Source: Physcomitrium patens
Lineage: Eukaryota > Streptophyta > Bryopsida > Funariales > Funariaceae
DNA: 64,000 bases
Reading direction: 5' to 3'
NCBI RefSeq assembly: GCF_000002425.4
Contig: NC_037257.1
Location: 11,987,328-12,051,327 of the forward strand
The notes beneath the pieces are model-generated. The model was not told where the DNA came from and did not search any database. It worked only from the letters and a program-made list of their open reading frames with translations. Positions 34,557 to 45,280 of this stretch are shown here, piece after piece. The position numbers were made by a program, and so were the translations under genes. The stretch's first letter is position 1. Each line of letters begins with the position of its first letter.

Positions 34557-34690
34557 TTTTGTTCCAATACGAAGAGCACAACACTTAAGACACAAACATC
34601 AGGGTGTAATGATCTTCTTTATTTTCAGAAATCATATTTAAACCTCGAAGCGAATTTATACTTCTAACTAGTAAATCACTAATTACTAAA
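34557..34690 (-). repeat. 5' LTR of the small copia element
   Basis: 134 bases, paired with 31504-31637, followed by the GTTAT duplication at 34691-34695. Confidence 0.8.
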
Positions 34691-34695
34691 GTTAT

Positions 34696-35930
34696 CACCC
34701 TATGACATGAGAGGAGTGAAATGCAGACGCCCTACCGACAACTGCACCAAGCCATGCCATGCCTTGAGACCTCTCTCGTCGCGCCTGTGCTGTTCCTGAT
34801 AAGTGATACGTCGTCGCGTTCCCGTGGGTAGCGGCAGACCGCGAAACCGCCCCGTCACGTGCGATGTTCCGGAACATGGCAGCCATCGTGGCCTTCGACG
34901 ACAGGGACGGCAGCGACGACGAGGTGGAGGACGGCGTGGACGGCCCGAAATGAGAGGAAGCAGAAAACCAGGATGGAGGTCAGCACCACCAGTTGTGAGA
35001 AGTTCGTTAGAACAGGCAACAAGTCGCCCGCGCGCGCTGGGTGGTTCGGTGGAGGCCACGCCATTGCGTGTGAGCAATTCCTGGAACTGGCGGCAAGAGT
35101 GCATCCGTGCCCGCGGAGAGTTACAATGCGTAGCCACGGGCGCTTTGCGGACCTTAGGAACATCATATGAGGTGGGTAGAGCACGTGTAAAAATGTTATT
35201 GTCTGGAAGAGTTCATGTTGTTCATGGAAATGTAACAGGAAAATAGATGGAGGTGGCAGGTTCATCCCCGGCCTCCATGTTTTCACCACGTGCCGTGTTT
35301 CGGAAGGTAAACAACACACAGCCGATCATTTGTAGGCAGCACGCACGACTCAAACTGTGTCCAGTAAATTGGGATTGTTTAGAGCTATGTCACTCGAACC
35401 AACACCAGTAGGTGAAATCCGACACAGGGTTCAGTCAAAACCAATACAGGGTTCAGTCATCGCGATCATTCTCATTTGGCAATACGTGACGTGACTTGTT
35501 CCGAATGGACGCACGCGTTGCCACCAATTCATCACCTGCGTGCGCGATGGTTTCGTCAATGTTGTGCACGCTGTGCATGGAAACCAGGACTCCAAGTGCT
35601 GGTTTGAAGCTGGGGTTTGCTGTTTCTTTCGCAGTCGAAGGGAAGCTAAGCTGGGCCTGGGTGCCGTGAGCAACTTGTTTCGTCGTGGCCTTTGACAAGC
35701 TTGTGTGAGATGCGTGTCATGCTGAGTACCTTGGTATGCAGTGGACCTAACTGCGAGGTCTCGGTTGGAATGATTTCATGTTGGCGTGGCGGCTACGTGT
35801 TATTTTTATTGCTGGAAATTAGTTTGTTACTTTTCATGAAAGTTATTTGTGTTTCTTTAGCCGGAGACTTTGGATTTGGTTGGTTTTATATTAATAGAAG
35901 AAGGCAGGTGCAATAGGCAATTATAGATAG
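34696..35930. other. GC-rich segment (right half)
   Basis: Removal of the copia insertion joins this to 29640-31503 as one about 3.1-kb GC-rich stretch. It has many overlapping frames on both strands and none with a recognised domain. Composition falls back to AT-rich after about 35800. Confidence 0.55.
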
Positions 35931-37109
35931 GATTTTGATTACTTTAGGAGAATATTGTTTTTGCTTGTAGTTATAGTTCTTGCTTCTAATTAGCATCTAA
36001 TGTAGAGGTTAAAAGTATTTGAATCATTACCTCAATAAGATACAATAAGTGTATAAGTTAGTTATTTGAAGTATTAGTAGTTGAGAATTAGAATACAATT
36101 TATTTCAAAAGAAAAATTTAAGGATGTAAATTGTTATCAATAGGACAAGTTCAAATTCTTTAAGAAGAAATCAACATAGCACATCTTTGATAGGCATCAA
36201 CACAATACTTTTTTGATATAAAATCAATCTAGGACATCTTTAGCAAGGATGAATTTAACATCTTCTTGATAATGGAATAAACTAATAACTTCTTTAATAC
36301 AAATCAAGGCAACACTTCCTTTATAATCAATCATTATATCTTTATATCCAAAGATGAATACATAGCCAATAATTGCCTTTCTTTGATTAAGTCAAGATGC
36401 ATAGTTTAAGTCAATAAATCTTATTAGTCTATTGATGTCTCTTTTTTTATAGAGAATAAAATTGTCTTAGGTTCTTTTGGGATATTTAACAATCCTCTTT
36501 ATTACTTTTAGGTGAAGTTTCTGTAGATGCTAAAGGAACTTATTTATTATACCTATTAAATAGGAGATGTTGGATCTTATTTAAGAGACATGTCATAATT
36601 GTCAATAATTCCTCTATATTTTGTAGGATCCATATATTCTTCATTTGTCATATCCTTATATAGAATGAGTTTCTTTTCCATTAGAATAAAGCTTGATTCA
36701 TACTTATTCATATCTAGCTCAATAAATCTATCAAATACTTATCTTTATTGATTAAAAAGATATCTAATCCTTTACTATGTACACATTCAACTTGCACATA
36801 TAGAATTCAATCTCTTTGTGCTTTATCAAAAATATTGTATTTGATTTTAAGTTATTTATTTAATCCATTTCATCCATGGTTTGTTGTTGCTTGTGAATAA
36901 AAAATCATCTATACATAATATTAAGATGAAGATCTTGCCATCACTTACAACTAAGTATAGATTATTGTCTGTCATTTCTTTAACAAAACCATGTTTTAAA
37001 AGATATTTATCAATTCTTTGATACTAAGCTTGTAAAGCTTGCTTCAGTCCATAGAATACATTGTTTTTGTAACCTTTGATAGTGCAACCATGTGATTGTA
37101 AAATATATA
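35931..37109 (-). pseudogene. Ty1/copia RT C-terminus and RNase H, minus strand
   Basis: The minus strand reads NNVFYGLKQALQAxYQRIDKYLLKHGF near 37000-37080 ('ALYGLKQAPRAWY.RID.YL...GF'). ILILCIDDFLFTSNN is at about 36905-36945, keeping the IDD of the catalytic box. RNase H follows: GFTDSNHASCLDERKAIIGYIF at about 36330-36400, then poorly kept sequence to about 36200. The 3' LTR is not recognisable. The rest of RT lies beyond the inserted LTR at 37110-38840. Confidence 0.75.
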
Positions 37110-38840
37110 TGTTGTCATGTTACATGTGTTCTTGCTCAAGAATGCACTAGATATCTAATAGTAGAAGATAAATAGAAATGCAACAACAATCCTACAAAGT
37201 CTAATAGAATCTTAAAATAAACTTTGACTAATCCTTAATAATCCTGATAAAACTTTAATTAATTTAAAAAAAAATTAAAAGAAGTTACAAAAGAAACACA
37301 AAGAAGTCTTAAATTAATTTTAAAAAAAATAAAAAATAAATATTGAAGACATATAAAAATAAACCTTTAAAAAAATAATAATAATCTTACAAAAATATTA
37401 GAAATAGAAATTAAAAAAAAATAGAAAAAATCCAAAAAAATATTAAAAATAAAAATTTTAAATAAATCCTAATAAAATTTTAATTTAATCTTAATTAAAA
37501 CCCTCATGAACCTTAATCAAATCTTAGGTAAAATTTTAATTAAAATCCTAGTTAAAATCCTAATAATCCTTAAGCAAATTTCAGGTCAAATTCTAATTAA
37601 AACCATAATTTAAATCCTAATAAACCTTAATCATATCCTAGGTTGAATCCTAATAGAACTTTAATGAAATCTTAAATCTTAAACCAATATTAACAAATCT
37701 TAATAAAATCCTAAAAAAATCTTCAACAAATCTTAAACAAATCCTACACAAACCTTAATCAATTTCTAATCAAATCTTAATTAAATTCTAGTCATATCCT
37801 AATCAAATCTTAATCAAATTCAAAGAAAATTTAAATCAAATTCTAAATTCTAACCAAATTGTAGACAAATCTTAGGTCTTAATCAAATCCTAATCAAACC
37901 TTAGATTTTAAATAAATCCTAATCAATCCTTAGGCAACCTCTAAATCCTAAATAAATCTTGATAATCTTATAGTAAATTAAAAATTCAATAATTCATGAT
38001 TAAATCATTGATTTTGACTCAAAATTTATATACCTTACAACAACTAAGTAAGCAACAAGTATAATAAATTTGAAGAAGATTGCACATACCAATAGCAAGA
38101 AAACTCTCAAAATCTGTCAATTGTTGGCTGCCTTTTTTTTCCAACTTGAATGTTGATCTCTTAATACAAATTTTTCCTTATTGAATTATTTAATTACTCC
38201 ATAATTTGGAATATCTATAGATATTTTAGTCTAAATTTCTCTCACAAAATTTTATTTTAATCCAATTAGAAAATATTTTTAGAACTTAATATCATCCATT
38301 GATTCTAAACCTCAAATTTTCTAAAACCATAATCTACAAAAATCTTCATATTCTTCAATTTAACTACTTAATTGACCTTAAAATTTTTTACATGCATTAA
38401 TTAGAAGAAAAAAAATAAATTAACCAATTTTCACTTATAAATATGATATATAATTCACAAAATCCTAAAATTTATAAACCTATTTTTATTTTTTAAAATC
38501 TAAATCTACCAAATATATCATTAATTTTAAAAATTCTTCAAAATTTCGATATTAATTTAAATAACATGAAATAAACACTCAAAAATCTTTCTTCAAATTT
38601 TCCCTCAATTTCCATTTTTCAATTTGCAAAAAAATCCTAGAATTGCTGTAGATACATGATGTTGCACCTTTGGATTTGATTTCAATCTTGATTGGCAATT
38701 GATCTTTTCTAGATATTAATTCTTGTCTTGAGGTAATTTTTGCTAGAATCAACTCTTAACTTCTTCTTACATATGCTTATAACTTTTTTTCTTTTAATCT
38801 ACCTTTCTTATGCAAAATTGATCCATTTGACATGTATTTA
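37110..38840 (+). repeat. LTR of the 'aatcctaaat' family, copy 2
   Basis: It starts TGTTGTCATGTTACATGTG, matching copy 3 at 44504, then has more than 1 kb of imperfect 'aatcctaatcaaa' short repeats. It interrupts the RT of a minus-strand copia element. About 55 RT codons are missing around it. Confidence 0.65.
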
Positions 38841-39700
38841 ATAGTATATATTCATTTTTTGGAGATTACTTCATGTTTATTTTATAAGTTAATAAGCTCC
38901 CATGTCTTATTTTTCTTCATTACATCTAGTTCTTCTACTATATGTGCTTTTTAAATAGAGTCTTGGTTGGCTTTGTTAAAGGATAGTTTTTTTAATAATG
39001 CTTTAATCAGTATTATTAAAAATCTAAGATCTTTTTTTATCAAATTGCCCTCTAGTTGCTTGTTTATTCTCTTAATCTATTGCTTGAATCAAATCTGATT
39101 CTTATGTTAGTATGTATCTAAGGCCATCTATTAATTCTTCATTTGTGTGTACTTTCCTATCAAAAGATAATATCAATATGCATACTTCATCTATTAGAAT
39201 TAATTTGATAGATTCTTTCTATATCTTTTATAAAGGTTGATCTACAATAAATGACATATTAGTATCACGTGAACTATGGTTTTGAATATTTAGCTTACTT
39301 GTTAGTACAAAAGTTGAGCCAAAAGTTGTATAAATAGTTGTAATTGAATCTTAATGTAATTCTTCTAAAAACACATCATTTTTTTGATCAAAAAGTTCAT
39401 TATCTATAAGAATCAATTCATCAAATTATATATTATTTGAAAATAGCATTTTCTTTGTGTTAGAATCAAAATACCTATAGAGTTTAGAAGTTTTAACATA
39501 TCCTACATAAATAATAGTGACAACTCTCAATTGTAATTTAGTTCCATGCCTTTTTATGTAGATAAAGACTTGGCAATCAAAAAATTGTAAGTATGCAAAG
39601 TTAGGTCTTATATTGAAGAGTTTCTCATAGAATATGACTCCTTGGTTAATCTTTGTAGGAGACACATTAATAACTTATACAGCTATTTATATTGCTTTAG
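38841..39700 (-). pseudogene. Ty1/copia integrase C-terminus and RT N-terminus, minus strand
   Basis: The open part (39426-39665) reads FAYLQFFDCQVFIYIKRHGT and VTIIYVGYVKTSKLYRYFDS, matching 'HLR.FGC.AY.HI...R.KL' and 'KCIFVGYS..SK.YRL.DP'. Near 38840-38990 KKNKTWELINL and INKHEVISKKxIYTIKYMSNG match the RT start 'L..N.TW.LV.LP..K..I.CKW...K'. Confidence 0.8.
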
Positions 39701-40990
39701 TCCAAAAATACTTAAAAGTATAATTAGTCAATATCATACTTTTTTATTTTTTGTCTATATAGTTTTTATTTTTTCTTTCAAATACTCCATTCTAATATAG
39801 AGTGAAAGTTGTTGTTAGTTGGTGATAAATATTTTTTTCACTCAAGAATAGTATAAACTTTGAAGAAAGGAATTTGGCTTTTTTGTCATTGGAAAGTATT
39901 CAAATTCTTCTACAAAGTTAGTTTTCTATTAAAAAGATAAATGTTTTGAATCTACTAAGAATTTTTTATTTATTTTTTAAAAAATATCAAAATATATCTA
40001 AAGTAATTATCAATTTTTATTAAAAAGAAGTGTGATTGTATTAGAGATTTTTTAATGGAGCTATATAGATTTTCATATAGAAATTTTAATCATTCTATAG
40101 TCTTGGTCTAAACAAATTTTAGTATGTATATTTTTTAAAGTTTACCTAATTGATATTTTAAGCAAATTACTTTAATAGGTATAAGATAAGATATATCTTA
40201 TGTTTTCTATTTATGACTTAAATGCATAAGATTCTAATAATTTAAATGTCATGATTTTTATTGCCATAGCTTTATTAGATTTTTTTAGATAAATATTTAT
40301 TCAATACACTATATATTATTATTATATAAGTAATATAGTTATAAATATGTGTTAGCTTATATAGTTCATTATTAGTTCTAATACCTTATACTATTCTTTT
40401 AATAGATTTTTTTTTGTTATAATCATACATTGTGATTCATCAAAGAAAACTAAATATCTTTGATCAAAAAATTGATATATTTATAGTATATAAGAGGTTA
40501 AATCTAATATATAATAAATATTGGTAATAATAAAAAAAAATACTAGATGAGATACAAAATTTGGCATTGCTTCTAGCTATATTGGATGAATTTGACTATC
40601 AGTTGAATTAATTGTTTGATTGATTGGAGGTATTTTTATATTTGTAAAACTATCAATATAGCAAGCATAATGTTGAGTTTCACCTAAATCAATGATATAG
40701 TTTTTCTTTTATAGCTTTAGCAAAAAAATAACTAATGCTTCATTAAAATCTTATTTTAATTTTTTTTGTTGGAGCCATGTTTTCTTTTATTGGATATACA
40801 TATGTATATATGGCTCTTCCTTCTTTACCATGGATTTCCACAAGATGTGTTCCATAAAATTTATTGTTATATACTTCTCTATATGCTTTATAAAAAAAAT
40901 TCTATATTCCTAGTATCAATGTGGTTACAGTATATAAGTGAGCAAGATGGCTTGGTGCATCACATTATTGATAGTGTATTAGATCATGTA
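39701..40990 (-). pseudogene. Decayed integrase and protease region of the minus-strand copia
   Basis: This lies between the integrase C-terminus (39665) and gag (41000), so it should hold the integrase core, zinc finger and protease. Stops and indels leave only short patches. A plus-strand open frame at 40766-41020 is chance. Confidence 0.35.
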
Positions 40991-41842
40991 CCTTCAAGCT
41001 TTCCCAAGGTTTATATTTGATCATTTATATTTTATTCTACTTCCAAATTATTTTTGTTTGTTGAAGTTTGAATTCCAATATCTTGTTTTATTTTTAAAGT
41101 AGCTTTCTTGAACTTTATTTTATTTTAAAACATCATTGAATTTAATCATTAATTCTTCTTTTGTATCTTTACTAAGATTGATAATAAAGATATAGTATCA
41201 TTTTTTCAACTAGAAGTAATTTAGTAAGTGCATCAACATTTAATACCATCTCCTTATTTCTAACAACAATTTTAAACATGTTAAATCTCTTTGATAATCC
41301 ATTCAATATTTTGTGTGCTATAATAGAACTTTTAAGATATTCATCTATTTTTCTTAGTTATTCAAGATTGAATTTTTTATTATAGATAGATTATAATATT
41401 AGATCCTTTTTTTTATTTTGAGTATATTCTACTTATCTAATTTTATACTACAATCTTATTTCTCCCTACAATCTTAGTATCATATAAAATTTGGAGTTTT
41501 TGTTACATATCTAAAAGGTTGTTCAAATCTTTGATTGCTGATTTTATCATGTCAAAAACTAAGAACAGTAATACTTCTAATATTTTTCTATGCTTGCACT
41601 TATATTCTCTTAGATTAGATACATTTGTTGGTAAATATGACAAGGTGGTTTTCTTTTCTTTTAACTTAATTGGTGTTGTAACAATGATAAGCTATAATAA
41701 ATTGAAGCTTTTTGGTGATATCTTGGTCTTTGCAACATATATCACAAGTTTAGCTACAATGAATTTTGATTTAACATCAACCACTTCATACAAATCATCT
41801 TTCAAAACTATATTAGTCATTATATCTTTCTACTTTGACTAG
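40991..41842 (-). pseudogene. Ty1/copia gag, minus strand
   Basis: The minus strand at about 41200-41340 reads EYLKSSIIAHKILNGLSKRF then MFKIVVRNKEMVLNVDALTK and LLVE, the Gag_pre-type block ('L..SLP..Y......I......LS.DEL...L..E'). Upstream it reads LRE-YKCKHRK at about 41600. A decayed primer site at 41990-42003 marks the 5' side. Confidence 0.6.
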
Positions 41843-41989
41843 CTCAATACACCTACAAGCATATTGGCTTCTGAGATAATTATATCCATTATATCTATTA
41901 GGTTCAAATCTAAGATCTAAATCTGGATCTCAAATCTAAATAATTTATTTATCTAAGATCTTTTGTAGTTTTTGCCTTTATTCAAGGAT

Positions 41990-42290
41990 CTAACTCTATA
42001 TCATTATCTTAATATTTTAATAAATTAATTTATTATTTTTCTATAAAATTTTATTTGAACACAATTCAAGATTCATATATAAGACAATGAGAAGTTTTTT
42101 CTGAATACTTTTATTATTTATGCAAAGAATACAAATCTACTCATTGAATTTCTTACAAAAGAAAAGTTTCACTTCTTTAGCCTTTCACATAGAAGCATGA
42201 AATCTATTCTTTTGTATAGACATAAGATACTCACTTAGTCTTTCTATTGAAAGCAAAAAATGACTTACTGAGTACGTAAGCATAAGATAC
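41990..42290 (-). repeat. Decayed primer site and probable 5' LTR of the minus-strand copia
   Basis: The plus strand ACTCTATATCATTATC at about 41994 corresponds to the complement of TGGTATCAGAG with several transitions. The following about 290 bases, up to the gypsy LTR at 42293, would be the LTR. No matching 3' LTR was found. Confidence 0.35.
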
Positions 42291-42292
42291 AA

Positions 42293-42763
42293 TCTATAAT
42301 GGAGCATAGATAAGATAATTGTATTATTGATACATAGAGATAGGTAATTGGAGCCATTTTTAGGAAGTTTTTAGAAGTTTTTAGAATTGGGGCCAAATTG
42401 GTGGTCTATATAGGGTCCACTATGGAATATTCTAGAAGAACTAAAGGTAGTTATTTAAATGGGATCCACTATTAGAAATATTCTAGAAAATTCCATGATA
42501 GTTTGATAAGTATAAATAAGACTGACCAAGGTAATTTGAAGCATTTGGTAAGGTATGGCTTTGGTCCCTTTCTCTTAGTAAAGTTTTGTTTGCATTTTTT
42601 TTTGTTTCATTTTATTTCTTATTGCATTATTTTTTTTTATATTCTATTTTGTTTAGTTTCGTTCAATTTTGTTCTAGTCCATTTTGTCTAACTTTGTGAT
42701 AGAATTTATATTGCTATAGACTATAAGGATTTTAGATCTTTAAAAGAATTTAGAATTGTTTTA
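42293..42763 (+). repeat. 5' LTR of gypsy D
   Basis: It matches 47769-48274 over most of its length ('attgatacatagagataggtaattggagcc', 'gtataaataagactgacc', 'tgctatagacta.aaggnttatagatcttta'). Two perfect three-unit heat-shock elements lie at 42425-42437 and 42481-42493, upstream of a TATA-like GTATAAATA at about 42508. Confidence 0.75.
42425..42493 (+). promoter_or_regulatory. Two heat-shock elements in the gypsy D LTR
   Basis: GAAtaTTCtaGAA (42425-42437) and TTCtaGAAaaTTC (42481-42493) are perfect three-unit elements close to the TATA box. The 3' LTR keeps a damaged version near 47948. Confidence 0.6.
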
Positions 42764-42764
42764 T

Positions 42765-42776
42765 TGATACTAGAGC
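42765..42776 (+). promoter_or_regulatory. Primer-binding site of gypsy D (initiator tRNA-Met)
   Basis: TGATACTAGAGC matches TGGTATCAGAGC apart from two transitions and directly follows the 5' LTR. Confidence 0.65.
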
Positions 42777-43339
42777 AAAAGGTAGTCTATTCTTTAGTAA
42801 TATATTAATAGCCAATATCTAATTAGAGGTCAATTGTTGTAATCATACCAATTATTATTTTGAAGCTATTACAAGCTATTTCTAAGAAATCAATTGAAAA
42901 GATAGAAGGCATTGTAATAGCAAAGTTTGATAAGAAAATTATAACATGAGAGATATAACGGAGTTATTCCAAATAGAAGCTTAAGTGGAACTCCTCTTAG
43001 ACTAGATAGTTATTCTACAATGACAAATGGAAGCTTCTAGGGCAAAAAAATTGACATCTATTAGGTTGAAATTAAGTAAGCCAAAAACATATTTTAAAAC
43101 TTTAAAGCAAGAAGATGTATGTCAATAGCTCTTCAACATCCAACAATACTTCCAACTATCTTGAGCAAGAACCACTTAAGGAATTATTTCTACAATTAGC
43201 TATTTAAGAGATACAACAATCATTTGGTAGTAACATCTAGCTCAAAACTATGAAACTCAAGGTGGATTTTGTAATTAGGAGGAATTTGAGACCAAACTTA
43301 AGAATGGGTTTTGGCCCATCAATGTAGAGAAGTTAACAT

Positions 43340-44300
43340 GTGATTAATTAATTAATCTTATATAATCCAGATTATATGAAATTATGTCTTTTAATTCAAG
43401 TCTTTACATCTCTAAATTTGCAACATTTGAGAGGCAAAGATGATGGATCAATTTATACAAGAGTTAAAACTTATAATTCATGAAGAGGTTGAATTAAGAG
43501 ATCCACAAATATTTGAAGAGGCAATTAGGATTATAGAGAGGATTGATACTATAGATTTTAGAAATTATGGAGCATGACCTATAGAATAAAATCCTATTCT
43601 ATTATCTAATATTATGGCACAACAACCCACACCAATGAAAATTGATACCTTGCAAGGACTATTGACACTACAAAGATGACAAATATTGGCATAAAAAGAA
43701 TTAAATTATTATTATTGGAAGCCACATGAGTAGACCAAAGATTACCTAAGGCATCAAAATTCAAGTATCAACAAATCAATGTCGATTCAAAATCTTAAGG
43801 CTCATCAAAATGATAAAGAAGTAGAGCAGGGAAATGAGGCTCCCAATAAAAGCACCAAAGGCCAATATTAAGGATAATTATTGTCTCTTAGAGAGAAACA
43901 ATATGACCTTGAATAACTATTAAAGGAATCAATTGGTTTATCTAATAAGTTGATTGAGAAGACAATCATATTAAATACTTATAAATTATGACTCTACAAA
44001 AAATTACATTGCAATTGAGATTGTTGACAGACTTGGGATTAAAATCAAGGTAATCAGAGGAAGAAGTATATACTTAGCTGATGACTAAGAGAACATATAA
44101 AGTGAAACATATGAAGAAGAAATCTTGAGGTTGAATGAGACATATACATTGAGAGAAAAGTTTAAGATAACAAAGCTGAGATATGATATTATTCTTAGTA
44201 TGCCATGGCAAGAAGTAGAATATAAGCAAGTTGATTGACTAGTAAGGATGATTTCTTTCAAAGACAATGGATACAAGATGATCCTTGTGACTCCACATTG
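43340..44300 (+). pseudogene. Gypsy D gag end and protease
   Basis: The gag part (about 43430-43900) reads Gln/Leu-rich fragments with many stops. The protease at about 43980-44270 starts YDSTKNYIAIEIVDRLGIKI ('DSGAS.NFI...'), with Thr for the active-site Gly. YTLREKFKITKLRYDIILSMPW then YKQVD follow ('YDIILGMPWL'). Confidence 0.65.
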
Positions 44301-44503
44301 AATGAGGTAACAAAATGATCTATGGCTAAAAGCTTACTTGTAGAAATGATCTTTATAAAGAAATAAATACAACATAAATAGCTGAAAAATATGGTAGTTT
44401 CAAATCATGCCTTAGTAGCAAAAAAAATAGCCAAAGGAGTAGAATGGACAGAGCAACTCATACAAGAATATTAGAATTTTATTCCAATTCACTTGCCTAG
44501 TGG

Positions 44504-45280
44504 TGTTGTCATATTACATGAACTCTTGCTTGAGAATGCACCAACCACCTAGCTATAGAAAGTAGAATGGAAATTGTAACAACAAAATCTTAATTTTAAT
44601 AGAATATTAAATAAAATCTAATTAAATATTAACAAAGCTAAGTAAGCTTTAATCAAATTCAAAAGAAACCTTAAAAAAATCACAAAAGAAATAATAAAAA
44701 ATCTTAAAAGAATTTAAAAAGAATCCACAATAAACATTAAAAGAATCTTTAAGAAATCCTAAAGAAATATTAGAATAATTAAAAATATATCTTAAATTAA
44801 TCTCAATCAAGTCCTAATTTAATCTTAATTAAAATCCTAATGAAATTTAATTAAATCCTAGGCCAAACTTCAAATCCTAAACAAATTTTAAATCCTAAAT
44901 CCTAAGCAAATCCTAAATCTTAAATCCTAAATTCTAAACCAAATCCTTAATTCTAAATAAATCTTAAATCCTAGATCAAATTCTAAATCCTTATTCAATT
45001 CTAAATCCTAATCTAATCCAAATTCTATTTTTTGATCTATAAAAAAAATCCTAAAGTCATTATAAGTGCATGGTTTTGTGACTTAGGATGTGATTTTGAC
45101 CTAGATTAACGATTGAACTTTTCTAAATATCAATTCTTGATTTCTTGAGATAATTTTTACTAAAATCTACTCTTAACTCTTTCTTATATATGCCTATATT
45201 ATTTTTTTTCTAATTTATTTTATTTTGTCTTATTTATGGTCTTATAAAGTAAATAGAAGCCTATTTCATAAAAGGAAAAT
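44504..45280 (+). repeat. LTR of the 'aatcctaaat' family, copy 3
   Basis: It starts TGTTGTCATATTACATG and ends near 'aggaaaata'. The flanking GTGG (44500-44503) and ATAG (45273-45276) could be a target duplication decayed by two G-to-A changes. The copy separates protease from RT in gypsy D. Confidence 0.6.

Larger units (their letters stand above)
31504..34690 (-). mobile_element. Small Ty1/copia element with both LTRs, minus strand
   Basis: The 134-bp LTRs at both ends, perfect 5-bp duplications and a polypurine tract (minus GTGGGAG, plus 31638-31644) define one insertion into GC-rich DNA. The inside holds gag, a protease remnant and RNase H, but no integrase or RT core, so it is internally deleted. 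Confidence 0.85.

Noticed and set aside
34695..35319. Several overlapping open frames of 60-154 codons on both strands
   Set aside because: GC-rich DNA has few stops by chance. Frames overlap in every phase and none has a recognisable domain or start context.
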